From Opitutus terrae PB90-1 (GTDB lineage Bacteria > Verrucomicrobiota > Verrucomicrobiia > Opitutales > Opitutaceae): a DNA stretch of 64,000 bases. Both the position numbers and the translations under genes were made by a program. Within the stretch, counting starts at the first letter, position 1; each line of letters begins with the position of its first letter. Shown here one piece after another: positions 36,101 through 45,382 of the stretch. The notes under the pieces were generated by a model, which saw nothing but the letters and a program-made list of their open reading frames with translations, was not told where the DNA came from and made no database searches. The stretch covers positions 744,001-808,000 of the forward strand of contig NC_010571.1 in assembly GCF_000019965.1 (NCBI RefSeq), in the 5' to 3' direction.

Positions 36101-37015
36101 GTAGGTTAGCGCCACGAGGCCGTAGGCGCCGACCACCGTCGGCTTCCAGTCGAAGGTGTAAGGATAGGTGTTGTCGGTTCCGAACAGCTCGCCGTCGATG
36201 TAGAGCTCAACTTTCGAAATTCGGCCGGTCGTGCTGGCCGCATCGATAGTCACCGTGACCACATCCTCGTTGTCGATCGTGACGGGCACAGCGCTGCCGT
36301 TCAGCGGTGAACTGATCGCGGAGGTAGGCCGAGGCGTGATCGCCTCAACAATCTTAAGCAAGATCGGCGTGCTTGCCGCTTGTTCCGTTCCCGTATTGTC
36401 GATCGCCCGAGCCGTAATGCTGCGGGAGCTGCCGGCCACGCCGGGCGGCGTGTAGATCAGCGAATAGGGCAGCGTCGCGTCAGCTTCACCGATCTTCTCG
36501 CCGTTGTCGTAAAATTGGATCTGCTTGATGAACCCGCCTGTCACAGTCGCATCGGCCTTCAACACCACAGAAGAACCTTGTGGCACCAGCGTGCCGTTCA
36601 CCGGGCTGTTGATCACCGACCCCGTGGCAAAATAGCGGACCGGCAGCGATGTCGCGGTGTTGTTACCGTCCGCAATGGTGACGGTCAGAAAATACGAGCC
36701 TGGCTGCGGCGGGGTCCACGTGATCACCGGCCGCTGTGGCGGTGGAACGGGAGCCGTGGTCGTGCCGATGTGCGTTCCGTTCACATAGAAGGAATAGGTG
36801 AAGCTGCTCGCCATCGAGGTGCCGACGCCGGCCGCCTCGATCTGCAACGGCGTGCCGAACGGTCCGGATTTCTCATTCGGATCGGTGATCCACGGGCCCG
36901 CGCCCACTTGGATCGCAGTGATGCTGACCGACACGATCGGTTGCTGGGCGACCGCGCGATGCAGAGCCAGCAGGCTCAGCGCAGCTCCGAGAAAGTATAC
37001 GAGCCGAAGTTTCAT
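33158..37015 (-). CDS. Large exported Ig-like-repeat protein with novel C-terminal domain
   Basis: 1285 residues. Signal peptide 1-23 (ending AVA-QQPIV). About eight Ig-like (Big/PKD-type) repeats follow to about residue 830, each with a variant of VxFYxNGxxIG...PYxxxWxPxxxGxYxxxAxAxDxxG. A Pro-rich hinge (GGSPPPPPPDG) lies at about 450. Residues about 850-1020 form a beta-rich region with two GKF/GRF-type lipocalin-like segments. Residues 1047-1285 are a domain shared with the exported protein at 52928 (VRYMKGHA, TTNVSVF, GGDLWQ, DGVDVT). It lies 44 bp downstream of the secretin gene in the same direction, so it is probably its operon partner: a surface or pilus-associated adhesin or a secreted substrate. 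No sortase or autotransporter signal was seen. Confidence 0.8.
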   Translation of the reverse strand: MKLRLVYFLGAALSLLALHRAVAQQPIVSVSITAIQVGAGPWITDPNEKSGPFGTPLQIEAAGVGTSMASSFTYSFYVNGTHIGTTTAPVPPPQRPVITWTPPQPGSYFLTVTIADGNNTATSLPVRYFATGSVINSPVNGTLVPQGSSVVLKADATVTGGFIKQIQFYDNGEKIGEADATLPYSLIYTPPGVAGSSRSITARAIDNTGTEQAASTPILLKIVEAITPRPTSAISSPLNGSAVPVTIDNEDVVTVTIDAASTTGRISKVELYIDGELFGTDNTYPYTFDWKPTVVGAYGLVALTYDDKNNVIASRADDSGSTTPPPTRVRVAAPPTVTIIYPSNGGTIFEGITTQLKAAASDSNSVEGGIPVTITSVQFFDSGTFVGSATTSADGSTYTVSFKPTRRMDEDGVPIPSSFTAVATNSAGLSQSSKPVSVTVMQGGSPPPPPPDGIPPVITLTQPYSGQTITVNTPVTFTATASDADGTITSVQFVVNDTVLSTDQVYPYSATWTPTALGNYSITAVAADSKANSVTTTPVIVTVVDPSVSGPTVSIARPLAGTPLTANNPTTIQANATDDTAIASVQFYINGKPLGPADTTYPYSADWLPASPGTYTVVARAIDEVGNQTASSPVTVSVTNGAAPIVTLDSPRGPTVVSAGVAVSLAATAGDLDGTVTTVRFLANGISVGTVTAPPYIGSFRPTVAGYYSLQAEAVDNAGNTTISSAVALSVLANQAPVPTVTAPANGATVRLGVATTLVAAATDADGIVAGVEFFVNGVSVGSATQPPYKVQWTPTAEGVYRIAATASDNAGAVATSAPLLITASLTAADTVAVGTYQGGGEAGKFAFVAATGAEANFIGYSTLASQPKTYFYTSVPMDIAGGFQLDNAGQPVLSGRLNDTGVSGTLDNGRVMFIGTDTSFFPSGHPVAAGYYAGRFTGRDASAVAAIVGEDGSITIRFADGAFQDAGGGTPGMIDSTGAFSFSTMSGNRVSGRIDPATGVFTGTLTGSSGGTFTASSSSLQPASTTKIQGMAREVKSDISYGGRVYDQVLLEGASASIAADPGQITRISYADLSQDIVQVEFSGAGRLSISLENATGPTTNTSYNQADVRYMKGHAGIVITGADETTNVSVFTVGTITAANQSLFKSGVAYDGTADLAYLAIVSTSGRFGGVRTANANYVASSGFAGICAPGVQFEGPVFVGDLTASGSASPMLVLGAGDDVRITGGDLWQANGKPVQVSGIAQLKFVDGTTSHGVLLSAQRDRSRLEEDGVDVTAQVVVNPDH

Positions 37016-37059
37016 GGTCTCACCTCGTGGTTGAGGTTATCGGTGCAACGCGGGGCGCT

Positions 37060-38850
37060 TCATTTCTTCCCGAACCATTTATGCTTCTTTTCCGCCGGCT
37101 TTTCGGTCGACGGCAGCGGAGCGAATGGATCCGTGCCATCGCGATAGCCGGGCAGGTCCTCCTTCTTCAGGTCCATCTGCCGGATCTGGCGGGGATCGAA
37201 TATTTCCCCGGGCGCGGCTCCTTCCGCCGAAAGCGTCTTGGCCGTGAGGAAGATCAGCAGATTGCGCGTCGCGGTGGATTGCGTTTTCGAACTGAACAGC
37301 CGGCCGAGTACCGGGATCGAGCCGAGCACCGGCACCTTCGTCGAGCCGTTCGAGACCTGTGAGTCGATCAACCCACCGATCCCCATGGTGAATCCGTCCT
37401 TCAGTGAAATCTGCGTCCGTGCTTTTTTCGTCTGGATCACGGGGATGCGTGCCCCGGTCGCGCCGCCGAAGTTCACCGAGTCCGCATCGTTGAAACTGCT
37501 CACCTCGGGCTCGATCATCAGCTTGATGAATCCGCGGGCGTTCACCTGCGGCGTAACCTTGAGGATGATGCCGATGGGCTTGTAGGTGAAGCCCGCCACC
37601 TCGAAGCTGCCCCGCTGCTCGTTGTAGGTGTAGTTCGGAATCGGGTATTCCTTGCCGATGTTGATGAACGCTTCGGTGTTGTTGAGCGTGACTACCGTCG
37701 GATTCGAAACAACCTTCGCCGTGGTGAGTTCGTTCAGCGCGCTGATCACCAGGCCGAACTGATCGGCCGTGAACACGGCGTTCAACGCCCGCTCGTTCGT
37801 CGTAGTACCGGTCAGCGAGTTCAGCAGGTTGAGAGTCTCGTTGGCGGTCGTCGAATTCCCGCTGTTCGTCGTGTTGGTGAGGCTGCTGCCGATGGTCGTG
37901 CCCGACGTAGCGGTGACCACGCCGTTGCTCGAGGTCACGGAATTGGTGGTGTTCGAGTTGTTTGTCTGCGTACCCGTCGTGCCGCCGCTCGTGGTCGTCG
38001 TGTTGTCGTTGCCCCGCTGGATGCCGGCGTCCCGTTGACCACCGGCCGTGCGATTGAACGAGCCCACCACGCCGCCTTCGTTCTCCGGGTCTGGCCCCAC
38101 GCCCACCTTGTAGCTCTTCAGCGACGACCAGTTCACACCGATGTTGCGGATGTCGCCATCGGTGACTTCGACGAATTTCGACTCGATCATCACCTGATCG
38201 GTTGCCCGGTCGAGTTGCTCGATGATCGGACGGATCCGGTTCATGCGCGACGGGCGTTCGGTGATCACGAGACTATTGCTCCGCGCGTCCACCACGATCT
38301 TGCCTCCGGCGGCAGTGTCGATCAGCGAATTGATGGTGGGCATGATGTCAGCGGCCCGCGCGTAGTTCACGATGAACACCTCGGTCGTGACCGGTTCCTG
38401 CTGCATGGAGGCGTTCGAAACGATCGTGATGATGTTTCCCTCCTCGATATAAGTGTAGCCGACGGGGGTGAGGATGACCTGGAAGATCTGCCGCCACGTC
38501 ACATCGCGGAGCTTGATCGACGCCTTGCCTTGCAGCGTCTCCGGAATGACGAGGTTCAGCTCGAACAGGTCGGCGACATTGCGGAGAATGTTGCGGATGT
38601 CTTCGTCGGGAAAGTCTACGGACAGCGTGTCCTGGCCGGTCGCGCTGCGTCCCTTCGTCGCGCTGCCCGTCGCGTCGGCGTCCTTGATCGCAACGCTGGG
38701 GTCGCCGGAAGCGGAGTCTGTCGGCGAGGTAACCGCAGCGGCGGGCTCCGACGGAATCACCGGCGTCTCCGTGGGGGGCGTTTGCGCCCATCCCCGGCTG
38801 GCGAGCACAACGAGCAGCGACGCGAGCAGTGGCAGTACACGGGTTTTCAT
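37060..38850 (-). CDS. pilQ: PilQ/GspD-type outer-membrane secretin
   Basis: 596 residues. Signal peptide 1-22 (ending GWA-QTPPT), an Ala/Ser/Thr-rich linker, an STN/N0 domain (about 75-145, LSVDFPDEDIRNILRNVADLF...), an N1-like domain (TTEVFIVNYARAADIMPTINSLI...VDARSNSLVITERPSRMNRI) and the secretin core ending IPVLGRLFSSKTQSTATRNLLIFLTAK. A low-complexity Thr/Ser/Asn-rich stretch (about 262-345) interrupts the region before the core. The protein forms a ring channel for type IV pili or type II secretion. It follows four pilM-N-O-P-like genes with overlapping ends, and the Ig-repeat gene is next. Confidence 0.9.
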   Translation of the reverse strand: MKTRVLPLLASLLVVLASRGWAQTPPTETPVIPSEPAAAVTSPTDSASGDPSVAIKDADATGSATKGRSATGQDTLSVDFPDEDIRNILRNVADLFELNLVIPETLQGKASIKLRDVTWRQIFQVILTPVGYTYIEEGNIITIVSNASMQQEPVTTEVFIVNYARAADIMPTINSLIDTAAGGKIVVDARSNSLVITERPSRMNRIRPIIEQLDRATDQVMIESKFVEVTDGDIRNIGVNWSSLKSYKVGVGPDPENEGGVVGSFNRTAGGQRDAGIQRGNDNTTTTSGGTTGTQTNNSNTTNSVTSSNGVVTATSGTTIGSSLTNTTNSGNSTTANETLNLLNSLTGTTTNERALNAVFTADQFGLVISALNELTTAKVVSNPTVVTLNNTEAFINIGKEYPIPNYTYNEQRGSFEVAGFTYKPIGIILKVTPQVNARGFIKLMIEPEVSSFNDADSVNFGGATGARIPVIQTKKARTQISLKDGFTMGIGGLIDSQVSNGSTKVPVLGSIPVLGRLFSSKTQSTATRNLLIFLTAKTLSAEGAAPGEIFDPRQIRQMDLKKEDLPGYRDGTDPFAPLPSTEKPAEKKHKWFGKK

Positions 38851-39377
38851 GGGGTCTTTCTGGGTTTGATCGGCCGGGTAATCTCGTCGCGATTCAGCCG
38901 AAGCGTGAAGTTCGTGCGATCGATGCCCGCCAGCTCGAGTTGATAATCCTGTCCATCATAGGCGACCGTGAGCCGGTCGCCGACACGGAGCCGCTTCTTG
39001 CCGAAGATCAGCCATGGTTCATCGCCGATGATAACGGTGCCCGAAGGCATGATACGCGCGGCAATCACCTGCAAAAATTCGCGGTCCGTCGTCGGCTTCG
39101 TGGCGGTTTGCGCGGCCTGGGCGGCCGCTTGCGCGGCGGCGATCGCACGTAGTTCCTCCGGATCGGGTTGTCCGAAGGCCGCTGGATTGAAGGGGTGCAC
39201 CAGCTCGCCGGGGAGCGGCGCCAAGTTCGGTGGCTGCGCCAGCCGCTCAGCCAACTCGAGGGAGGGGCGTCGCTTTTCGGATGTGGAAATATCCGCCGCA
39301 GCTGCCGCGTGCACGCGAGCTACCACCGCGAGGCCGATCACCGCAGCTATCAGCATTGAAATACGCATCCTGTTCAT
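38847..39377 (-). CDS. PilP-like periplasmic assembly protein (candidate)
   Basis: 176 residues with a signal peptide (1-24, ending VHA-AAAAD). A proline/alanine-rich middle contains an AIAAAQAAAQAAQTA helix. The C-terminal 70 residues are beta-rich: RIMPSGTVIIGDEPWLIFGKKRLRVGDRLTVAYDGQDYQLELAGIDRTNFTLRLNRDE, similar in pattern to the PilP/GspC HR domain that contacts the secretin. Its stop overlaps the secretin start (ATGA) and its start overlaps the PilO-like stop. The gene order M-N-O-P-Q supports the role more than the sequence does. Confidence 0.65.
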   Translation of the reverse strand: MNRMRISMLIAAVIGLAVVARVHAAAAADISTSEKRRPSLELAERLAQPPNLAPLPGELVHPFNPAAFGQPDPEELRAIAAAQAAAQAAQTATKPTTDREFLQVIAARIMPSGTVIIGDEPWLIFGKKRLRVGDRLTVAYDGQDYQLELAGIDRTNFTLRLNRDEITRPIKPRKTP

Positions 39378-39937
39378 GGCATCCCGAGCAGTTCGACGTC
39401 CATCGCCAGGTTGACGGGGCCGGTGCGATCCGGTCCCGAACCTCGCAGGTTGCAGTTGATCACCCGCGCGTAGTGTGTGCCGTTCTCAAGCCGTCGAATC
39501 ACCTCGAGCAGCGCGAAATACTCGCCCTGCATGGAAATCGTGAATCCAACGCCGCCCAGCGCCCCGGCGGCCGGTTTCGCCGAAGCCGCGGTTTGATTTT
39601 GGCGCAGATCGATCAGCTTCACGCCCGTCTCAGCTTCCAGTCGGTAAAAGTATTGGAGATTCTGCGCGAGGTCCGCGGCCCGCACCAACCGGGCGTCGAT
39701 CGCCTTCACTGCGGTATTCAGCTGTTCGAGTTGTTCCGGCAGCTGGGTGGCGTTGCGCAGATTCGTGGCGAGCCGCGCTCCCTCGCGCGACTTCTCGTCG
39801 AGCGTGGTCATTGCTTCAGGAACCGCAGAGCTGCGATAAAAGATGGCGATCGCCAGGATCAACGACAGCACGCCACAACCGACACTGATCGGATTGCGTT
39901 TCAGGAAGGCGACAAAATCGGCGTTCGAGATGGCCAT
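39374..39937 (-). CDS. PilO-like inner-membrane pilus/secretion assembly protein
   Basis: 187 residues. A short cytoplasmic N-terminus, one TM (about 16-35, PISVGCGVLSLILAIAIFY), a coiled-coil segment (DEKSREGARLATNLRNATQLPEQLEQLNTAVKAIDARL), and a C-terminal ferredoxin-like domain (VGFTISMQGEYFALLEVIRRLENGTHYARVINCNL). The architecture is that of PilO/GspM. The ATG overlaps the PilN-like stop (TGATG); its stop overlaps the next start. The predicted role is to form the inner-membrane platform with the PilM- and PilN-like proteins. Confidence 0.8.
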   Translation of the reverse strand: MAISNADFVAFLKRNPISVGCGVLSLILAIAIFYRSSAVPEAMTTLDEKSREGARLATNLRNATQLPEQLEQLNTAVKAIDARLVRAADLAQNLQYFYRLEAETGVKLIDLRQNQTAASAKPAAGALGGVGFTISMQGEYFALLEVIRRLENGTHYARVINCNLRGSGPDRTGPVNLAMDVELLGMP

Positions 39938-40572
39938 CACTTCTTCGCCCCTTTCGGAGTGCCTTTCAGTTTCAGCGAGATCTCGAACAGCAATCGGCCG
40001 GTTTGCGGATTGCGACTGAGGTTCACCAGCGTGATCTCCTCATAAGTCTCCGCCAGCACGGGATCCGCCTTCAACAGCTGCAGGTAGCTGGAGGCGTAGC
40101 CGCTGGCCTGGTCCGGCGCCCCGCGCACCGTACCTTGGATGGTCGTGGTGACGTTGCGGAAATCGAAGCCGTCGAGCGCAATGTTTCCCGGCAAGATCTC
40201 CGCCAGTCGCAGCAACGACGCCGACATGAGCGGCTTCGATTTAATGAACGTGTCAACCTCGGTCACGCGCGCCGCCGCCGCCTGGAACTGCTTGTGCAGC
40301 GCGATCATCTCGGCGCTCGGCTTCTGATCCCGGTCGATCTGCGCCTGGGCGGCGCTGATCTGCCGACGCAGGTCGAACAGATTATACTCCTGATAGGCGC
40401 ACCACAGCAGCATCATCACCGCGACGAGAACGGCGATGCCATTGATGAAAAATGCCGTCCGCACCACCTTCGTGTCCGGCAGCCGCTCGAAATTGCGGAA
40501 GTTCGGATGCCACGCCGGCGGCAATGCCGCCGCGGCCGCCGCCTCACTCTTTTTTTTCAGGAACGGCAGCAT
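39937..40572 (-). CDS. PilN-like inner-membrane pilus/secretion assembly protein
   Basis: 211 residues from ATG 40572. A cytoplasmic N-terminus containing the FRNFERLPD-type motif (PilN proteins use a short N-terminal peptide to dock on PilM), one TM (about 41-60, TAFFINGIAVLVAVMMLLWCAY), a coiled coil, and a periplasmic C-terminal domain (LLRLAEILPGNIALDGFDFRNVTTTIQGTVRGAPDQASGYASSYLQLL) that is characteristic of PilN/GspL. It overlaps the pilM-like gene end by 29 bp and the PilO-like start by 1 bp. Confidence 0.82.
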   Translation of the reverse strand: MLPFLKKKSEAAAAAALPPAWHPNFRNFERLPDTKVVRTAFFINGIAVLVAVMMLLWCAYQEYNLFDLRRQISAAQAQIDRDQKPSAEMIALHKQFQAAAARVTEVDTFIKSKPLMSASLLRLAEILPGNIALDGFDFRNVTTTIQGTVRGAPDQASGYASSYLQLLKADPVLAETYEEITLVNLSRNPQTGRLLFEISLKLKGTPKGAKK

Positions 40573-41599
40573 CGGGAACAACGTTGTAGGAAGCCATCAA
40601 CCCGAACAGCCCAAGCCATTGCGCATCGATGGGGCCGGCGAAAACATTTTCCGGCACGGTGATCTGCCGGGATTGCAGCCACGGCAGCAGATTCAGTTGC
40701 AGCGTCGCGACGCCCAAGGCTGACGCGATGGCGGTCTCAAGCCAAGCGAGCTTGGCCGGCAGGGAGGTGCACAACACCTGTCCGACGGACTGGCCGGTCT
40801 GCACTTCGTAAAAACCGATCGAGGACTGGAGCTCCTTCAGCAGTTTTTTCACCAGCAGCGGCCCCATCCCGGTGAAATCGAATGTATTCGAAAAAAACAG
40901 CTTTCGCGCCGACTCCTCGTCCTTCAGGCCGAGTTCTTTCTGCACGACCGGCACCATCGCGTTTAGTCCTTGAGCGATCGGTCGGGAGGCCTCGACGCCA
41001 CCAGCAGTCACGATGAACGAATGCGTTGCCTCGCTGTTGACCTCCAAGATCAGCACTGGCGTTTTCGATTTGTTGAAAGCGAGGTAGTCCACCATCCCGC
41101 CGAGCATCGCGACCGACCCGAGTTCGAGCCGGTCCGGATAGATGCTGCGCTCGAGCAATCCGTCCTGCGTGCTGTTCGCCTCCTCGGTCAGCATCCCGCA
41201 AAAGAGGACTTCCTTCTGATTCAGCTTGGCCGGGTCGAAATCCAACCCGTCGTTCGCGTTCAACACCTGAACCATGTGCTTGTCGGGTTCCACGCGCAGC
41301 TGCGTCGACAACACTTCGGCGAGATAGCCCGGCTCCTTCAGTTTTTTCGGCTCCAGCGTCGCCCGGCGTAGCACCCGGCGCGGCGGATAAACTCCGCAGA
41401 CCGCATTGAGGAACCCGCTGGGCGGTCGCTTGGGCTGCATCCTCCGGATCGCGTCCGCCAGCGCCGCCGGATCACTCGCCGCAAATTCCACCACCTCTTC
41501 GATCGCAAACGGCACCGCCGGCGCGGATGTTCGAGCCATCCGGATGGTGTGTTCGTTTTGCTCAACGAAGTATCCCTTTGTCTTGGCAGCAAAGAGCAT
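40544..41599 (-). CDS. pilM: PilM-like actin-fold ATPase
   Basis: 351 residues from ATG 41599 (MLFAAKTKGYFV); the longer frame adds residues without family resemblance. Cytoplasmic, no signal or TM. Actin-like features are weak but present: VLILEVNSEATHSFIVTAGGVEASRPI for the phosphate-2-like loop, preceded by RLELGSVAMLGGMVDYLAF, and a C-terminal LLPWLQSRQ. It lacks the crisp N-terminal GLDIGS loop of classical PilM, so it is a divergent member. It is first in the operon PilM-N-O-P-Q and recruits the N-terminal peptide of the PilN-like protein. Confidence 0.72.
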   Translation of the reverse strand: MLFAAKTKGYFVEQNEHTIRMARTSAPAVPFAIEEVVEFAASDPAALADAIRRMQPKRPPSGFLNAVCGVYPPRRVLRRATLEPKKLKEPGYLAEVLSTQLRVEPDKHMVQVLNANDGLDFDPAKLNQKEVLFCGMLTEEANSTQDGLLERSIYPDRLELGSVAMLGGMVDYLAFNKSKTPVLILEVNSEATHSFIVTAGGVEASRPIAQGLNAMVPVVQKELGLKDEESARKLFFSNTFDFTGMGPLLVKKLLKELQSSIGFYEVQTGQSVGQVLCTSLPAKLAWLETAIASALGVATLQLNLLPWLQSRQITVPENVFAGPIDAQWLGLFGLMASYNVVPDAAVPEKKE

Positions 41600-41786
41600 G
41601 CGTGCAGTTTGGGGCAGTGTTTTCAGGCCCGGAACGCGAGTGATTCGCACCCTCGGTCCGGAGGCGCACGCTCCTAAAACCCGACTGGCAAGACAAGTCT
41701 ATTCCCCTACGTGAGTATCAGGGTTTCACCTATTTACCCTTTCTTGATGCGGCTCTTATCCACGGTGCCCCGGGGTCATCGCCCAA

Positions 41787-41814
41787 CAAAAAACCCGTCG
41801 CGTCGCGACGGGTT
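41787..41814 (-). terminator. Intrinsic terminator downstream of the bS22-like gene
   Basis: On the minus strand, stem AACCCGTCGC / GCGACGGGTT followed by TTTTTTGTT. It separates the small ribosomal protein gene from the pilM operon. Confidence 0.9.
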
Positions 41815-41843
41815 CGCTCAAAAAATTCGGTGCGTCGGGCAGC

Positions 41844-41945
41844 CTACTTCTGCCACGTGCGCTTCTTGTGCCGGTTGGCCTTAAGGCGCTTGCGGCGCTT
41901 GTGCTTCGACATCTTCAACCGACGTTTCTTTTTCAGATTACCCAT
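41844..41945 (-). CDS. 33-residue AURKAIP1/COX24-family protein (mS38/bS22-like small ribosomal protein)
   Basis: Starts [20 protein letters not shown] and ends HKKRTWQK, so more than half the residues are Lys or Arg. The KKRRxKMSKHKxRKRxK core is the AURKAIP1/COX24 motif found in mitochondrial mS38 and the mycobacterial ribosomal protein bS22. Such a peptide would thread into 16S rRNA near the decoding site. It has its own terminator. No strong ribosome-binding site is visible. The long open frame upstream is arginine/glycine-rich noise. Confidence 0.8.
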   Translation of the reverse strand: MGNLKKKRRLKMSKHKRRKRLKANRHKKRTWQK

Positions 41946-42052
41946 GGAATAGATAAATGCGTGAGGCAACGTGCGCGCCGCCTCCGGGACTGTAAAGCCA
42001 GAATTTGCGGAGTCCGGCACGTTGGTCACCGGTCCCCCCCCAACCTCCGTTG

Positions 42053-45000
42053 CTAGTCCTGTGTCGGGGTCGCGTCGGTTACCGCGACCGCTCTCCGGGC
42101 CCGGGTGAAGACGGCCTCGCTTGTGATCGCCATGGCCGGCAGTCCGGTGAGCACAGTCGCCACCCGCCGATAGAGATTCAGCTGCCCTGCATGGCGGCGC
42201 GCGAGTTCGTCCCACTGCGGCGATTCGCCCACGCGATCGGTCTTGAAGTCGAACACGCTCGCCCGGATGGGACGGCCCGCGGCATCGCGCCAGACGATCA
42301 CGCGATCGAATATTCCGGAGACCCATACGTCCTCGAGCACGATCTCGAAGGCCCGCTCGCGCCAGACCTCCGCGTTGGCTGCAGAACGCCAGACGTGCGC
42401 GAGCGCCGGTGATTCCAGGCAACCCGCCGCCTCCGCAACCACCGCTGCATCCTCGCCGCGCGCCCGCCACTCCGTCGTCATCGACTGCGCCGTGGCCGGG
42501 GTGCCCCACTCCACCTCAGCCAGCAAACGGTGCACCGCGGTGCCGAACTCGGTCCGGTCCGTCCGTGCCGCAGAAAATAGCTGCGCGCCCATCCACTGCG
42601 TCCCTTGCACGGACGAGGGCCGGCGGGCAACGAGCCGCCGGGGAGACTTCGCCGCCGCCGACCGCAACGGTTCGATCCGCTGGCGAACGACGGACGTGGC
42701 CGCGTCCGCGGCAATCGCCGGCTGAAGATCAAGGTGCCAGCGAGGATCGCCCTCACTAAACGCCCCCGCAAATTCCCGTGCGCCGACCCGCACAGGGATC
42801 GTTTCTTCGCCGAGCGTCCTCGCGAGCAGCCGTGGGTAGTTGCGCGAACTCGAGGCGCCCGGCGGCTTCACGACCAGATACATGGCGCGTTTGGCTCGCG
42901 TCATCGCGACGTACAACAGCGACAACGCTTCGTAGCATGCATCGGCCTCGGCCGCCCGCACGTGCTCCGCCAAAATCGTGTCGCAGTCGTGGATGAGTTT
43001 ACCCGGCAGATCCAGCACCCATTCCACTTGGCGGTCGGGCCCGCGCTGCACCGCGAGTCCATCGCGACGCGAGTCGAGCTTCTGGCCTTCGAGGTCTGGC
43101 AGGATTACGACGTCGAAGCCCAGGCCTTTCGCTTTGTGAATGGTCATCACGCGCACCACGTCCGCGCTCTCCACTTCGCGGACGACGTGTCGTTCCATGA
43201 ACGCGATGAACTCCGCAACGTCCCGGCTGCCGGTCGCATCGAACAGCCCCGCTGCTGCGGCAAATTGCCGGAGGCGTTCGCGACTGAATGCATCGTCCGA
43301 CGCGAGTCGCGGCTCGAGCCGGCGCGCCCACTCACCGAACGTGCGTTCGAATCCATCTCGATGGATTTCCGTCAGCAGCCGGCGAGTCAGCTGCTCGGGC
43401 GTGCGCACGTGCTGAGCGTGCAGCACGCTCGCCAGCGGGCTCATCTGCACGTGCTCCCACGCCCGCGTGTCGCCCGGATGCGCCGCCGCCTTCGCCAACG
43501 CGAGCAGGGCGGTGCCCACCGGATTATCGGTGCACACGTGGAGATCCGACTCGGCCACGGCGGCGATGCCGCCGGCCCGACGCAGCCTGTCCGCGAGCGC
43601 CGTCGCGGTACTGTTCTTCTGCACCAGCACCGCACAGCTCAGGCCGCGCGCGAGCGGCTGAATCTCCTCCAAGAGCGCCAGCGTCAGGGCGAACCGTGCC
43701 TCTTCGGAAATGCCCGCAGTATCCCTCGGACCGCCGGCGTGCAGCAGCGCCACGTGGCCGGCGAGCTGCGGCCGCGCCGTTTCGTGCGCGCGCCACTCGC
43801 GATTCCAGGTCTGCGTCGCCGGACACGCGAACAGCTCGGTCAACTCCGCCGCCGCGCCGAATACTCGGTTGACGCTCGCGATCACTGCCGGACCCGAGCG
43901 CCACGATTTGACGAGATGCTCCTCAGCGATCGTGCCGGGCCGCATCGCGTTGTAGTGATCAAAAATCTCGCGGAAGAGCCGCGGATCGCCCTCGCGCCAG
44001 GCGAAGATCGCCTGCTTCACGTCGCCCACGTAGAAAAAGCTCCGCGCGCCGCTGGAATCCTGGACCGCCTCGTCAATCAGGTTTCGCAACACCGACCATT
44101 GGCCGAAGCTGGTGTCCTGAAACTCGTCGAGCAGCCAGTGATCGATTTCGCCGTCCAACCGATAATCGATCAGCAGCCGGCGTTCCTCCGCACCACTCAA
44201 AGCCGCCGCTTCGCCGAGCTCCATCGATGGCAGCGCGAGTTGCGAGTCCGCATCGTCGTCCGGGACCGCGCCCGGGGCTTCGCGGCCGCTCAGCAGCGGC
44301 GCCCCGTTTCCCGGCATCAGCAGTCGCTGCACATCGGCAAACGTCAGTTTGCCGGCGCGACGGACCGCGTCATGATACATCGCTTCATAGCCCGCCAGCA
44401 CCGCGTAAATCCCGCTCGTCATCTCGAGCCGCCGCGTCAGCTCCCCGCCGACCACGTGCCGCGCGAGCGCCGCGAGCGCCGCGCACGCCGCCGCGCTCAG
44501 CTCCTGCGGCTTGCGATCGAATTCGAGCACGGCCCGACCCGCCTCGAGGTCGCTCCAGGCCGCCAGCACCTTTTCGAGCACATAAACCAGCGGCCGGACC
44601 GGCGCGATGCCCGGCGCCCACGCCACACAGGCGTCGAAGAACTCCATCCAGCGCTGGCGCTGCTTCTCGCCGACACCGGCGGCATCCACCCACGCGCGCA
44701 GCGTCTGCACTGCCGCCGCGACGTCACATGGCGGCCCGAGCCAGCGACTGCCGTTGCGCCAAATCCGGCGCGCGTCACCCCAGGCGTCGCGCGCGGACGC
44801 GTTCAGAAAAATTTCCTGATGCTCGTCGAGAAACGCATCCAACTGCGCGCCGAGCCGCTTCTCCTCGACGCCGAAGGTCGCGCGTTTGAACGCTTCGATG
44901 AACTCCCGCTGCGCGTCCGCCAGTCCGTCGGTCGGCCGCTCAAACAACTGCCGCAGCACGCGGCTCCGCTCCATCCGCGCTGCGTGCTCCTCGAGCAGTT

Positions 45001-45382
45001 CGAACTCGCCCGCAAGCCCGAGTTCCAACGGGAAATTGCGGGCGATCCGCGCGAAGAATCCGTCGATCGTGCCGAGCCGGAGCCGGTGCATCGCGTCCAC
45101 CATTCGCCGTAGCAGTGCGAGGAATTCCGCCGTCCCCATCGCTGCCGGACGGCCGATCTCGGCCGCCAGTTGGCGCGCATACGCCGCATCGCTGGCCGCG
45201 CGCGCCAGCTTGTTCAGGATCTCGTCGAAGAACTCGCCGGCTGCCTTTCGCGTAAACGTCAGCGCCACGATCCGCTCCGGCGCCGCGCCGAGCGCGAGCA
45301 GCCGCACAAAACGGTTGGTCAGAGCGTAGGTTTTGCCTGAGCCCGCCGACGCCAGAATCATCACGTGTCCGACGCGTGTCAT
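42053..45382 (-). CDS. addA: AddA-like ATP-dependent helicase/nuclease subunit
   Basis: 1109 residues from ATG 45382. UvrD-type helicase: Walker A ASAGSGKT at residues 11-18, motif Ia [10 protein letters not shown], motif [15 protein letters not shown], motif [19 protein letters not shown], motif V/VI in [21 protein letters not shown] and [16 protein letters not shown]. The C-terminal PD-(D/E)xK nuclease is seen at [11 protein letters not shown]. It processes double-strand breaks with AddB for recombination. The start overlaps the addB stop by one base (TGATG), so the pair is coupled. Confidence 0.93.
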   Translation of the reverse strand: MTRVGHVMILASAGSGKTYALTNRFVRLLALGAAPERIVALTFTRKAAGEFFDEILNKLARAASDAAYARQLAAEIGRPAAMGTAEFLALLRRMVDAMHRLRLGTIDGFFARIARNFPLELGLAGEFELLEEHAARMERSRVLRQLFERPTDGLADAQREFIEAFKRATFGVEEKRLGAQLDAFLDEHQEIFLNASARDAWGDARRIWRNGSRWLGPPCDVAAAVQTLRAWVDAAGVGEKQRQRWMEFFDACVAWAPGIAPVRPLVYVLEKVLAAWSDLEAGRAVLEFDRKPQELSAAACAALAALARHVVGGELTRRLEMTSGIYAVLAGYEAMYHDAVRRAGKLTFADVQRLLMPGNGAPLLSGREAPGAVPDDDADSQLALPSMELGEAAALSGAEERRLLIDYRLDGEIDHWLLDEFQDTSFGQWSVLRNLIDEAVQDSSGARSFFYVGDVKQAIFAWREGDPRLFREIFDHYNAMRPGTIAEEHLVKSWRSGPAVIASVNRVFGAAAELTELFACPATQTWNREWRAHETARPQLAGHVALLHAGGPRDTAGISEEARFALTLALLEEIQPLARGLSCAVLVQKNSTATALADRLRRAGGIAAVAESDLHVCTDNPVGTALLALAKAAAHPGDTRAWEHVQMSPLASVLHAQHVRTPEQLTRRLLTEIHRDGFERTFGEWARRLEPRLASDDAFSRERLRQFAAAAGLFDATGSRDVAEFIAFMERHVVREVESADVVRVMTIHKAKGLGFDVVILPDLEGQKLDSRRDGLAVQRGPDRQVEWVLDLPGKLIHDCDTILAEHVRAAEADACYEALSLLYVAMTRAKRAMYLVVKPPGASSSRNYPRLLARTLGEETIPVRVGAREFAGAFSEGDPRWHLDLQPAIAADAATSVVRQRIEPLRSAAAKSPRRLVARRPSSVQGTQWMGAQLFSAARTDRTEFGTAVHRLLAEVEWGTPATAQSMTTEWRARGEDAAVVAEAAGCLESPALAHVWRSAANAEVWRERAFEIVLEDVWVSGIFDRVIVWRDAAGRPIRASVFDFKTDRVGESPQWDELARRHAGQLNLYRRVATVLTGLPAMAITSEAVFTRARRAVAVTDATPTQD

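Noticed and set aside
42605-45112. 835-codon plus-strand frame opposite addA
   Set aside because: Arg/His-rich, no domain; addA on the other strand has all helicase and nuclease motifs.
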